Notes: a model not told the origin generated them from the sequence alone. DNA of 64,000 nucleotides from CAZIPN01 sp964541225 (GCA_964541225.1 CAZIPN010000002.1:67819-131818); one strand, 5' to 3'. Shown: positions 18,132 to 26,087, counted from the stretch's first letter. Made by a program: numbers and translations.

Positions 18132-19447
18132 TGGCCCGTCGGCATGTCCTGATCGGCAGCGGCCCCGCAGCGGTGTCAGCTGCCGAGGCAATCCGCAGTG
18201 AGGACCTTGCCGCCGAGATCACGATGGTGACTGCCGATCCGCACGGCTACTATTCGCGGCCGGGTCTCGCCTACTATCTGGCGAAAGAGGTGCCCAAGGA
18301 CGGTCTGTCTCCTTTCACCTCGCACGACTTCGCCCGTCTCGGCGTTCGTTTCGTATCGCAGCGAGTGGCGAAGATCAGTCCTGCGGCGCACCTCGTGACG
18401 CTTGCGAATGGCGACGATCTGCTCTACGACCGTCTGCTCATCGCCACTGGTTCTCAAGCGATTCCGCTCGGTGTTCGTGGCGTTGAGCTCGATGGCGTCG
18501 TCAAGCTCGACGACATGCAGGACGCACGCAACCTGATCGACAGAAGCCGACACGCCAAGGAAGCAGTGGTCGTCGGCGGAGGAATCACCGCGCTCGAAAT
18601 TGCCGAGGGCCTGCGAGCGCGGGGCGTTCACGTCCACTACCTCATGCGCAAGGAGCGCTACTGGGGCAGCGTCTTGTCAGAAGCTGAATCACGGGTCGTT
18701 GAGGACGGCCTGCGCTCCGGTGGCGTGCAGATCCACTACTTCACCGAGGTAGCGCAGATCCTCGGCAAGGACGGCAAGGTCACGGCCGTCGAAACTGAGG
18801 GCGCCGAAGCGATCCCCGCCGATCTCGTAGCGGTGGCGATCGGCGTCTTGCCAAAGAGGCAGCTCGGCGAGTCGGCTGGTCTGGAATGTGGGCGGGGCAT
18901 CCTCGTCGATGAGTTTCTGCGGGCCAGTGAGCCGGATGTCTATGCAGCGGGAGACGTCGCCGAGGTACGTGCGCGGCAAGGCGGCAAGAGTCCGCTAGAG
19001 GTTCTGTGGAACACCGCAGTGGCCAAAGGGCGTATCGCCGGCTTGAACATGGCGGCCGAGCCAGCCCACCCCTACATCCAGAGCGTTCCACTCAATGTCA
19101 CGAGGCTTGCGGGTCACAAGATCGCGATCATGGGCACCGTCGGGAATGGCAAAGACGAGGACCTGAGGGGTATAGCACGAGGAGATAGCGAAACGTGGCG
19201 GCAGCTCGGCGATGCTGCGATTGTCGAGCACGAGGGCAAAGACGCCCGGGTGCGGTTGGCCCTCGCCGAGCGAACGATCGCTGGCGCTATCGTCATGGGG
19301 GATCAGACGTTGTCATTTCCTCTTCAGGAGATCATTGCGTCGCGTGTCGACGTGGGTGCTCTTGCCGAGCGACTTCGTCAGGACAAGGCTCCGGTCGCAG
19401 AGCTGATAGAGAGTTTCTGGCGAGAGTGGAAGGCTGGACGTGCGTAA
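18131..19447 (+). CDS. FAD/NAD(P)-dependent oxidoreductase
   Basis: A 438-residue flavoprotein of the pyridine-nucleotide-disulfide oxidoreductase fold. The FAD Rossmann motif GSGPAA is at 9-14. YSRPGLAYYLAKEV lies near residue 46, in the style of the NirB/NADH-rubredoxin reductase branch. A second dinucleotide motif (VVVGGGITALEIAE) marks the NAD(P)-binding domain, and PDVYAAGDVAE closes the FAD site. No CxxxxC redox-active disulfide is seen near the N terminus, so it is probably an electron transferase. ATG 18131 overlaps the ferredoxin stop and has a GGGGG site. It sits between a ferredoxin and a membrane cytochrome, which suggests NAD(P)H/ferredoxin-linked electron transfer. Confidence 0.9.
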   Translation: MARRHVLIGSGPAAVSAAEAIRSEDLAAEITMVTADPHGYYSRPGLAYYLAKEVPKDGLSPFTSHDFARLGVRFVSQRVAKISPAAHLVTLANGDDLLYDRLLIATGSQAIPLGVRGVELDGVVKLDDMQDARNLIDRSRHAKEAVVVGGGITALEIAEGLRARGVHVHYLMRKERYWGSVLSEAESRVVEDGLRSGGVQIHYFTEVAQILGKDGKVTAVETEGAEAIPADLVAVAIGVLPKRQLGESAGLECGRGILVDEFLRASEPDVYAAGDVAEVRARQGGKSPLEVLWNTAVAKGRIAGLNMAAEPAHPYIQSVPLNVTRLAGHKIAIMGTVGNGKDEDLRGIARGDSETWRQLGDAAIVEHEGKDARVRLALAERTIAGAIVMGDQTLSFPLQEIIASRVDVGALAERLRQDKAPVAELIESFWREWKAGRA

Positions 19448-19976
19448 GCGGTATCGGGAACTCATATACGCGATCGTCGGGATCGTGGTGGTCACGGCGG
19501 TCTACCTGGGCGTCTACGTCCTGGCGGGAGAGCTGCCTGCTGCATCGAGTTTCGTTGGCCACTGGACTGGCGTGATCGGCTTCGTGGTCATGTTGCTTGC
19601 CGAGACGGTGTACTCCATTCGCAAACAAGCGCGCAACGCGAAATGGGGTCGGATGGTCGGGTGGCTGAGGGCGCACATCGTCATGGGAGTCGTGGGTCCC
19701 TACATGGTGCTGTTGCACAGCGCGATGCACTTTCACGGCCTGGCTGGCGTCGTGATGCTGTTGACCGTTGGTGTCGTGATCAGCGGCGTTGTTGGCCGCT
19801 ACATCTACACTGCGATCCCCCGCGAGATCGAGGGTGTGGATCCAGCCCGATTGGCTGCCACGCGCAAGGCTCTGGCGACGTGGCGCTCCGTGCACATTCC
19901 GCTCACCTGGACGCTTTTCGCCACAGCGACGGTCCACGCAGTTGCCGCCCTCTACTACGTCACGCTTTCACGATGA
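19440..19976 (+). CDS. Five-helix membrane protein, probable di-heme b-type cytochrome
   Basis: A 178-residue membrane protein with predicted helices at about 8-30, 39-60, 78-98, 100-122 and 150-174. Histidines His79 and His93 in helix 3, and His152 and His166 in helix 5, are each 14 residues apart. That spacing is classic for two b hemes stacked between a helix pair. Further His97 and His99 lie at the membrane edge. The GTG start at 19440 overlaps the oxidoreductase stop, and the 12-heme cytochrome gene follows after 13 bases. I infer that it carries electrons across the membrane between the two. Heme binding is not proven, and the family name is uncertain. Confidence 0.72.
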   Translation: MRKRYRELIYAIVGIVVVTAVYLGVYVLAGELPAASSFVGHWTGVIGFVVMLLAETVYSIRKQARNAKWGRMVGWLRAHIVMGVVGPYMVLLHSAMHFHGLAGVVMLLTVGVVISGVVGRYIYTAIPREIEGVDPARLAATRKALATWRSVHIPLTWTLFATATVHAVAALYYVTLSR

Positions 19977-19989
19977 TGGGAGGTGCCAG

Positions 19990-21039
19990 GTGAACAACAG
20001 ACTTGGGTTCATGTCGACGACTGGGATCCTCGGCGCCATCATCGTCCTGATCGCAGTGGGAGCGTGGACATTCTTCCTGGGTCAGGGTCTCTTCAGTCCG
20101 GGAGCGCTGAATTCCTCCTCGGCGGGCAAAGCACTTGGCGGAGTCACGAATCACGCTGCGCTCGGCGGGCAATGCGCCGCGTGTCACGGATCGCCATGGG
20201 GCGCAAGAACTCAGGCGCAGTTGTGCATGTCGTGCCACACGGATGTGAGCGCCCAGATCCAAGGGCACAGCGGCCTTCACAGCGGAATCGTCGGCAGTTC
20301 GTCCTCACCTACCTGCCGCGGATGTCACACCGAGCATCATGGGCCCAGTGGAGCGCTGACTGCACTCGACGAAGCCACGTTTCCGCATGATCTGACGGGC
20401 TACTCACTGGCGAAACACACACGCAAGTCCAATGGCACTCGGTTCACCTGCGCCGACTGCCATGGCACCGACATCGCGCATTTCGACCAAACGGTGTGCG
20501 GAACTTGTCATGCCCAGATGGACTCAGCGTTCATGGCGCAACACGAGAAGGCCTTCGGCAAGTCGTGCTTGGCGTGCCACAACGGGTCGGGCAAGGACGG
20601 CGCGAACTTCGACCACAACAAGCTCGCGTTCAAGCTCACCGGGAAGCACGCAGGCCTCGCGTGTGAGCGCTGCCATACGGGGGTCGGAGCATCGGCGAAA
20701 GGCCCGCAGTTCACCCCGCAGGATTGCTACTCGTGCCACGCCAAGGACGACAAGCACAACGGGACGTTCGGGCAGCAGTGCGGTCAGTGCCACACCCCTG
20801 CTGGATGGGCGAACGCGAAGTTCGATCACAGCATCTTCCCGGTCAACCACGGAAGCCGAGGAGGACAGCAGGCGAGTTGCCAGACGTGCCACCCGAAGAG
20901 CCTGAGCGAGTACACGTGCTACGGCTGCCATGCGCACACGCCGGCCAATATCGTCCGGCGCCACGAGGGTCGCGCGCTTGCGGACTTGGCGAACTGCATT
21001 CGCTGTCATGCTGGTGGCCGAGGCGAGGGCGGCGACTGA
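19990..21039 (+). CDS. Membrane-anchored 12-heme c-type cytochrome
   Basis: A 349-residue protein with twelve CxxCH motifs, in order CAACH, CMSCH, CRGCH, CADCH, CGTCH, CLACH, CERCH, CYSCH, CGQCH, CQTCH, CYGCH and CIRCH. An uncleaved-looking hydrophobic helix at about 9-32 anchors it, with the heme part outside. Repeats of about 25-35 residues with DHNKLAFKLTGKHAGLACERCH-type spacing recall the cytochrome c3/c7 family. The GTG at 19990 has a GGGAGG site; the frame is open upstream but overlaps the previous gene. It ends the operon with the ferredoxin, flavoprotein and b-type protein, and likely relays electrons at the cell surface. Confidence 0.9.
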   Translation: MNNRLGFMSTTGILGAIIVLIAVGAWTFFLGQGLFSPGALNSSSAGKALGGVTNHAALGGQCAACHGSPWGARTQAQLCMSCHTDVSAQIQGHSGLHSGIVGSSSSPTCRGCHTEHHGPSGALTALDEATFPHDLTGYSLAKHTRKSNGTRFTCADCHGTDIAHFDQTVCGTCHAQMDSAFMAQHEKAFGKSCLACHNGSGKDGANFDHNKLAFKLTGKHAGLACERCHTGVGASAKGPQFTPQDCYSCHAKDDKHNGTFGQQCGQCHTPAGWANAKFDHSIFPVNHGSRGGQQASCQTCHPKSLSEYTCYGCHAHTPANIVRRHEGRALADLANCIRCHAGGRGEGGD

Positions 21040-21131
21040 GCTCGGCACCCCCGCCGCAAGCGGGACTAGTCGGTGCGCGCCGGCTCAAGGCCGTGGCGGA
21101 CGCTCTGAGGTGCGAGTCATCCCCCGCCAGG

Positions 21132-22061
21132 CTATCGAAACGTCGCCGACAGAGCGTCGGAACTCTCTTTGAGCGCAGCGAGGGTAGCGGCGATCGCGGG
21201 GTTCGATCGGCTCCCCTCGCGCAGCACCGCGAAGATGCGGCGTCGAAGAGGAACGTCGGTGAGCGGGTGGATAGCGACTCCCGACTCGCCGTAGCCGGCG
21301 AGCGCGGTGGCCGGAAGCAAAGAGACCCCGAATCCAGCAGCAATTGCCGAGATGATGACTTCATAGTGGCTGCTCGACACGATGCCGACTTCAGGCGTGA
21401 ATCCACAGTATGCGGCCGACTGCAGCACCGCTTGCCGGCATGGGTTGTCGGCAGGAGTGATCCAGCGCTCGCAGCTCAAGTCCGCGATGCTGACCGGCCC
21501 CGCCGCGCGCGGGTGGTTGCTCGGCAGGGCGAGATAGACCGGTTCGCTGAGCAGTGGCTCGTAGTCCAGGTCGCCGAGCTGCTTGACCGGCTCGATCGTG
21601 AAATCGAGTGCCAAGGCCAGATCGACCGCACCGCTTCGCAGCTCGACGATGCTCTTTGGCTGGTCTATGTCGGCAATGGAGATGTTGAGCGCGGGATAGC
21701 GCGTACCGAGCTCTGAGACCGCAGGGATGACGACCGCCATCAGCGCCGACATGAACGATGCGATGGTGATGTCGCCGACGACCTCGTCTCGCGAGAGCGC
21801 AAGTTCGGCTTCCGCGCGCTCCATTGCGGCGAACAGCTCTTCGCTGCTCTTCACAAGGCGTTGGGCGGTCGGAGTGAGTCGGATGCGGCGGCCGACACGT
21901 TCGAGCAGCTTGACGCCGGTTTCCTGCTCGAGCGCGGCGATGTGGTGGGAAACCGACGGCGGCGTGAGGTAGAGCGCCTTTGCAGCGGCAGTGATCGTGC
22001 CGCGCTGCGCAATCTCGCGAAGAACCCGGAGTCGATGTACGTCCAACATGTTAGATAGCAT
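21132..22061 (-). CDS. LysR-family transcriptional regulator
   Basis: A 309-residue LysR regulator: winged HTH at about 5-65 (LRVLREIAQRGTITAAAKAL, then TPPSVSHHIAALEQETGVKLLER) and a periplasmic-binding-like effector domain from about 95 to 300. Two starts are possible, 22061 and 22049; both lie inside an inverted repeat and neither has a ribosome site, so translation may begin leaderless. It points toward the 12-heme cytochrome gene end-to-end and is divergent from a small membrane protein gene at 22154. LysR regulators usually control the divergent neighbour and themselves. The inducer is unknown. Confidence 0.92.
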   Translation of the reverse strand: MLSNMLDVHRLRVLREIAQRGTITAAAKALYLTPPSVSHHIAALEQETGVKLLERVGRRIRLTPTAQRLVKSSEELFAAMERAEAELALSRDEVVGDITIASFMSALMAVVIPAVSELGTRYPALNISIADIDQPKSIVELRSGAVDLALALDFTIEPVKQLGDLDYEPLLSEPVYLALPSNHPRAAGPVSIADLSCERWITPADNPCRQAVLQSAAYCGFTPEVGIVSSSHYEVIISAIAAGFGVSLLPATALAGYGESGVAIHPLTDVPLRRRIFAVLREGSRSNPAIAATLAALKESSDALSATFR

Positions 22062-22068
22062 CTAACAT
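22048..22068. promoter_or_regulatory. Inverted repeat over the LysR gene start
   Basis: A perfect 9-bp inverted repeat (ATGTTAGAT-agc-ATCTAACAT) spans both candidate start codons of the LysR gene. It contains T-N11-A within TTAGATAGCATCTAA, the general form of a LysR binding box. Its position suggests autorepression and control of the divergent gene at 22154. Confidence 0.6.
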
Positions 22069-22153
22069 AGTGAGCGAATAAAGCAAATGGACTCTTTCAA
22101 TCACTCCGGCGACTATTGGGCTGCAAGCCCGAGTCGAAGTGAGGGGTCCGAGG

Positions 22154-22297
22154 ATGTGGGCAGCGAGGCGTACGAGGGTTCGGGACACTCTCTCGCTCGG
22201 GGGCGTCTTCGTAGGCAGGGCGGTGCTCACTGTCGCGGGAATGGCCGTGCTCGCCTACGTGCTTGAACTTGCGGGATGCGGGTGCGCTCACGGATAG
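22154..22297 (+). CDS. Small membrane protein with C-terminal CxC motif
   Basis: A 47-codon frame reading MWAARRTRVRDTLSLGG and ending GCGCAHG. Residues about 18-40 form one hydrophobic helix, preceded by Arg residues, so the N terminus should be cytoplasmic. GAGGGG lies about seven bases before the ATG. The gene is divergent from the LysR gene with an inverted repeat between, and convergent with the EFR1 gene, whose stop is 11 bases away. I do not recognise a family. The CxC and His at the outer end could bind a metal or form a disulfide. It is supported only by its start site, hydrophobic pattern and context. Confidence 0.45.
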   Translation: MWAARRTRVRDTLSLGGVFVGRAVLTVAGMAVLAYVLELAGCGCAHG

Positions 22298-22307
22298 GGC
22301 GCGGGCG

Positions 22308-23099
22308 CTACCCCAGGAGCGTCTTTCGCGTACGTTGCGGCGGCCGCGGGTAGTACGGACCGCCGCGGTACTTGGCGGTGTAGATCGCGTGGAGCGGGCA
22401 TTGGTTGTAGCAACGCCAGCAGCCTCGGCAGGTGTCATCGTCAAACACCGGCTTCGGAGCGAGTGTGATGGCGTGATAGGGGCAGCGTTTCGCGCACGTA
22501 CCGCACTCGTTGCAGCGATCCGAGTCGACGAACTTCTGCCCCATGTCCTCACGCGCGGTCGTTCTGGGTCGCGTCGGCATGAGTGAATTCAGCGGGCCGA
22601 GCCGCAGCTGTGCTTCGGTCGTCTCTTCTCCCCTATCCATCGCACGGAGAACTTCGTCCAGGTGTGCGACGAACTCACCAAACGCGCGCATCGTCCTGGG
22701 CGTTGGCTGGTTCTCGGCAGGCAGATGCATGGCGATCATCGGTGGATAGGCTTCTGGCATGTGCACCGAGTGCCCGCCAAAGACGGTGAAGCCTCGCGCT
22801 GCGACCTGCTCGGCAAGTGCGAGCAGGGTGTGGCCGCTCAGCGCGCCAAACGTGTTGAGCACGAACGCGGGCGTGTCTTGGCAGGGAGGTATGTGCGCGA
22901 TGAAATCCCCGAAGAGCTCGGGTACGCCCCAGAAGTCGGTTGGGCACGCGAAACCAACGACATCGTAGGGCGAAAGGTCGATGTCACCCTTGGTGATGAC
23001 ATCGTGAAAGTCGAACTGCATGCCCACGCGAGCGGCGAGGTACTGGCAGGCGAGCCTCGTGTTGCCCGTACCTGAGTAGTAGCAGATGATGCCGCGCAT
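22308..23099 (-). CDS. EFR1-type flavodoxin-ferredoxin fusion
   Basis: A 263-residue cytoplasmic protein joining a flavodoxin-like domain (about 1-180; FMN phosphate loop SGTGNT near residue 9) to a two-cluster ferredoxin. The cysteine clusters are CNECGTCAKRCP and CRGCWRCYNQCP. This is the EFR1-family arrangement, common in anaerobes and without an assigned reaction. The ATG at 23099 has a GGGAGGGG site; the longer frame to 23159 lacks homology. The gene sits between the LysR gene and the ferredoxin-ATPase operon, in keeping with low-potential electron carriage in this island. Confidence 0.88.
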   Translation of the reverse strand: MRGIICYYSGTGNTRLACQYLAARVGMQFDFHDVITKGDIDLSPYDVVGFACPTDFWGVPELFGDFIAHIPPCQDTPAFVLNTFGALSGHTLLALAEQVAARGFTVFGGHSVHMPEAYPPMIAMHLPAENQPTPRTMRAFGEFVAHLDEVLRAMDRGEETTEAQLRLGPLNSLMPTRPRTTAREDMGQKFVDSDRCNECGTCAKRCPYHAITLAPKPVFDDDTCRGCWRCYNQCPLHAIYTAKYRGGPYYPRPPQRTRKTLLG

Positions 23100-23297
23100 G
23101 ACGTTCCCCTCCCGAAGCAGCTCCCACGAACGCCCGCGACGTCTGACGTAGGCTCGCACAGCTCTTGCCTCGGCGCACCGAATGCACCATGCAGCGAACC
23201 TCTCACGTGCGGCGCAGAGGCAGGACTGTTGAGGCGGGTCTTCACCCGCGTCTCGGCGTACCCAGGCTCACGCACCCACCTGCAGGAGGTTCTCACC

Positions 23298-23423
23298 ATG
23301 TCAGAGATCAGCGAAACAACGGGCGCAATTGCGTGTGGAGACGCGACCGCCTTGGAGACGCTGAGGCAGTCTAGTCGGCGTCAAGCTCCAGCACGCGCTG
23401 GATTGAGTGCCAGGCAGTGGTGA
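23298..23423 (+). CDS. Short open frame with strong ribosome site, possible gene remnant
   Basis: A 41-codon frame starting MSEISETTGAIACGDATALE with GGAGG at good spacing. It runs into the 3' end of the opposite-strand ATPase gene (stop at 23371). The first 25 codons read like a real N terminus, whereas the rest is antisense to the ATPase. It may be the truncated 5' end of a lost gene. No family is recognised. The surrounding space from 23100 to 23370 shows no other gene. Confidence 0.2.
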   Translation: MSEISETTGAIACGDATALETLRQSSRRQAPARAGLSARQW

Positions 23424-24273
23424 GTTCGGAAGAGAACGATGCCTGCGGCGGATTGCCGTCGGCGGAGCGCTGCGCGAGGGCCGCAAGAAAGCTCGCGCCC
23501 GCTTCGTCGAACGGCACCTCCGCGATGAGGTCGAGGCCGCGCGATCGGCACAATACTCGGATGCCTTCGGCACCCTCTCTGGAGAGATCTGCCTTGTTGA
23601 GCAGCACAGCAAGAGGAACGTTGACGCGCGCGGCAAGATCGGCGAGACGCCCGAGATCGTGAGCGCCGGAGACCGACGGTTCTGCAACCGCCACGAGGAG
23701 ATCGGTGCTGGCCACGGCGGAGATGAGAGGGCAACCGACCCCAGGAGGCCCGTCGATGAGGACGAGCTGGGCGTCGCTGCCCTCTGCTGCATCCGCGGCG
23801 AGGCGCCGTACTTCGGTGACGAGCCTGCCGGAGAGGTCCTCACCGGGGCCAAGCTGTCCAAACGCGATAGGACCGATGTCGCTTTGCCCTCGGCAGGCTT
23901 CGCCGACAGTCGACGGCTTCATCGCAATCGCCGAGGAAGGGCAGTCGCGCTCGCAGCGTCCGCACCCCTCACATTGGTAGGGATCGATGCGGTACTCGCC
24001 TTCACTCGTGAGCGACACGGCGTCGAAGCGACACACATCAGCACACAAGCCGCAGGCCGTGCACGCTTCCTGGTCGATGTCGGCCGTGGCGCCGCCTGTG
24101 AACGCTTCGCACGACACGTCATGAGGATGCAGGGCGAGCGGCAGGTTCGACGCCTCGACGTCGGCGTCGGCAACAACCACGCGATAGCGCGCTGCCGAGA
24201 GATGCGCGAGCGCTGCGGTCACCGTGGTCTTGCCGGTGCCGCCCTTGCCGGATGCGACCACGACGCTCTTCAC
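23371..24273 (-). CDS. MinD-superfamily P-loop ATPase with inserted ferredoxin (second copy)
   Basis: A 300-residue ATPase with the deviant Walker A KGGTGKTT at 10-17, DADVEASN near 36 and DGPPGVGCP in the Walker B region. Between strands an inserted ferredoxin domain (about 68-115) carries CTACGLCADVC and CEGCGRCERDCP. This matches the COG1149-type MinD ATPase with inserted ferredoxin, related to Mrp/NBP35 iron-sulfur carriers and to the Desulfovibrio ORP-cluster ATPases. It begins with GTG at 24273, overlapping the previous ATPase by four bases. The paired copies likely form a heterodimer. Confidence 0.9.
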   Translation of the reverse strand: MKSVVVASGKGGTGKTTVTAALAHLSAARYRVVVADADVEASNLPLALHPHDVSCEAFTGGATADIDQEACTACGLCADVCRFDAVSLTSEGEYRIDPYQCEGCGRCERDCPSSAIAMKPSTVGEACRGQSDIGPIAFGQLGPGEDLSGRLVTEVRRLAADAAEGSDAQLVLIDGPPGVGCPLISAVASTDLLVAVAEPSVSGAHDLGRLADLAARVNVPLAVLLNKADLSREGAEGIRVLCRSRGLDLIAEVPFDEAGASFLAALAQRSADGNPPQASFSSELTTAWHSIQRVLELDAD

Positions 24274-25289
24274 GACGATCCCGCCGGCGTGTGCGCCCTG
24301 GGCGCCGGTGTGGTGCGTGTGCTCGCCGCCGAGGAACTCTCATGCGCGGCGTCGAGAGTGAGCGGCTCGCGTGCGTCGCCAATGCCGAGGGGTGCGGCCA
24401 TCGCGATGTCGCGCATGGCGGCCGGGATCTCGGCGAAGAGGGTTCGATACTCCGGAAGTTCCTCGGCGATCAGTCCGCCGCGCGCGTAGATCTCGGCGAT
24501 TCGGCGGTCGAACGGGATGTGCGCGATGACGGGTGCGCCGTATTCGCGGCATACTGCGTCGATGTCGGCGCCGTCGGCGCGATCGCGGTTCACGACAACC
24601 GCAGTGGGGAGTTCGAGCGAGCGTGCCAGGCGCAGGCTGAGTTCGAGGTCGTGCACGCCGAAGGCGGTGGGTTCTGTGACGAGCAGGAGCGCGTCGGCCC
24701 CGCGCGTTGCAGTGACGGCCGAGCATGCCACACCCGGCGGTGCATCGAGCACGATGAGGTCGGCGCTCGCCGAAGCTGCGGCCGCACGCACGGACCGGAT
24801 GACGCTGGGCGCCTTGACCTGCGCGATGTCGAGCGTGCCCGTGACCAGCGATAGATCGTCGTGGCCCACGACATCGCCCACGACCAGTTCTCCTACCCGT
24901 CGAGATACCTCGGATATGGCGCCGTTCGGACACACATCGCTGCACACGCCACAGCCGTGGCACAGTTCGTCAAAGACGATCGCCGAGCTACCCAAGACGC
25001 GGATGGCTCCGTACGCGCAGGCGTCCCGGCATGTGCCGCATGCGGCGCAGAACGAACTGTCGACATCGGCGAAGAGCACCTCGACGGGCGTGGCGACGGG
25101 TTCTTCGATGTGCACGAAGAGGTGGTCGTTGGGAGCTTCCACGTCGCAATCGGCGAGCACGACTGCGGTGCCCGCCTGCTGAGCGGCTTGCACCGCAACG
25201 TTGGTGGCGATGAGGGTCTTGCCAGTGCCGCCTTTGCCGGACGCTATGGCAAGCACGAACGGCTCGGCGGCTGTCCGACGTGGTGTCAC
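24270..25289 (-). CDS. MinD-superfamily P-loop ATPase with inserted ferredoxin (first copy)
   Basis: A 339-residue paralog of the next gene. Walker A KGGTGKTL is near residue 18, DCDVEAPN near 47, and the ferredoxin insert contains CAACGTCRDAC and CHGCGVCSDVCP. DAPPGVAC is the Walker B/switch region. The GTG at 25289 lies four bases after the upstream NifX-like stop; the open frame extends upstream but overlaps that gene. A C-terminal Ala/Ser/Thr-rich tail of about 40 residues is extra. ATP-driven assembly or delivery of a metal-sulfur cofactor is inferred from family and context. Confidence 0.9.
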   Translation of the reverse strand: MTPRRTAAEPFVLAIASGKGGTGKTLIATNVAVQAAQQAGTAVVLADCDVEAPNDHLFVHIEEPVATPVEVLFADVDSSFCAACGTCRDACAYGAIRVLGSSAIVFDELCHGCGVCSDVCPNGAISEVSRRVGELVVGDVVGHDDLSLVTGTLDIAQVKAPSVIRSVRAAAASASADLIVLDAPPGVACSAVTATRGADALLLVTEPTAFGVHDLELSLRLARSLELPTAVVVNRDRADGADIDAVCREYGAPVIAHIPFDRRIAEIYARGGLIAEELPEYRTLFAEIPAAMRDIAMAAPLGIGDAREPLTLDAAHESSSAASTRTTPAPRAHTPAGSS

Positions 25290-25293
25290 GGTT

Positions 25294-25686
25294 CTAGTGG
25301 TGATGACCGAGACCGCCACCGCATGCGTAGCGAACGTCCATGACCTCCGCGGCGCCATCGAGCACGATCTGGACGGCTTCACCGATAGCTGGCGTTTGGT
25401 TCTCGAAATACACCGTGATGCCCGCGTCGTTGAAACCAGCGAGCGGCCGAGCACCCATGCCCGCAGCGATCAACGCGTTGACACCGTGAGACGCAAGGAG
25501 CGTCACCGGCGTCAGGCAACCGCCCTCAACATGAGGCGGATTGGCGACAATGCGTACGTCCTCGACCTTCCCGTCAGCAACCTCAACAAGCGTGAAGCAG
25601 TCACAATGCCCGAAATGCGCCGAGCGTTCTGCTTCAAGACCACCCTCACCCAGTGAGGGGATTGCAAGTACCATCCGTTCCGACAT
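25294..25686 (-). CDS. NifX/NifB-C domain protein with His tail
   Basis: A 130-residue protein of the dinitrogenase iron-molybdenum cofactor biosynthesis (NifX/NafY/NifB C-terminal) fold. It shows AHFGHCDCFTLVEV near residue 23 and GVNALIAAGMGARPLAGFNDAGITVY in the middle. The C terminus is rich in metal ligands (CGGGLGHHH). No nif structural genes are in the window, so it more likely handles another metal-sulfur cluster, as in the orange-protein complex. A strong CAGGAGG site precedes ATG 25686. It lies between the second NifX-like gene and the ATPase pair. Confidence 0.88.
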   Translation of the reverse strand: MSERMVLAIPSLGEGGLEAERSAHFGHCDCFTLVEVADGKVEDVRIVANPPHVEGGCLTPVTLLASHGVNALIAAGMGARPLAGFNDAGITVYFENQTPAIGEAVQIVLDGAAEVMDVRYACGGGLGHHH

Positions 25687-25724
25687 TCAAGTGCCTCCTG
25701 ATGCTTTGGGGGCTTGCGCCCTAC

Positions 25725-26087
25725 CTACGAGATTCCCGCGTGCGCTTCGCCCTCATCCAAGCGCGACAACTGCCCCACTTTGAACGCCGACACCGCGTCC
25801 CTCACGGTCATGCCGGTGCCGTTGTAGCCTGCGACGCCAGCAATCTGCAGTGCCTGAAACGCTTTTGGGCCGAGATGGCCGGTGATCACTGAAGCCGCGC
25901 CGCCATTGGCGACAGCTTCCGCCGCGCCGAGACCCGCACCCTGCATCGCATTGAGGTTCGCGGTATTGTCCACGGCCTCAAACGCGAGCGTGTCATCGTC
26001 CACAAGAAGCAAATATGCGGCCCGGCCGAATCGTTCGTCAACCTTGTCATCAAGCGATGGGCCCAGAGCGGAGACGGCGATTTTCAT
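25725..26087 (-). CDS. NifX-like cofactor-binding protein
   Basis: A 120-residue NifX-fold protein starting MKIAVSALGPSLDDKVDERF, with FGRAAYLLLVDDD, NLNAMQGAGLGAAEAV, GHLGPKAFQAL and AGVAGYNGTGMTVRDAV. This last pattern is close to the small orange-protein/MTH1175-type group. The ATG at 26087 overlaps the stop of the DUF5320-like gene upstream (ATGA), giving translational coupling. It probably binds or carries a metal-sulfur cofactor for the ATPases further downstream; which metal is unknown. Confidence 0.88.
   Translation of the reverse strand: MKIAVSALGPSLDDKVDERFGRAAYLLLVDDDTLAFEAVDNTANLNAMQGAGLGAAEAVANGGAASVITGHLGPKAFQALQIAGVAGYNGTGMTVRDAVSAFKVGQLSRLDEGEAHAGIS

Noticed and set aside
21132..22061. 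LysR gene considered as part of the cytochrome operon
   Set aside because: It is on the opposite strand and convergent with the cytochrome gene; its likely target is the divergent side.
25294..26087. Nitrogen-fixation gene cluster
   Set aside because: NifX-fold proteins alone do not show nitrogen fixation; no nifH, nifD, nifK, nifE or nifN is present in the window.
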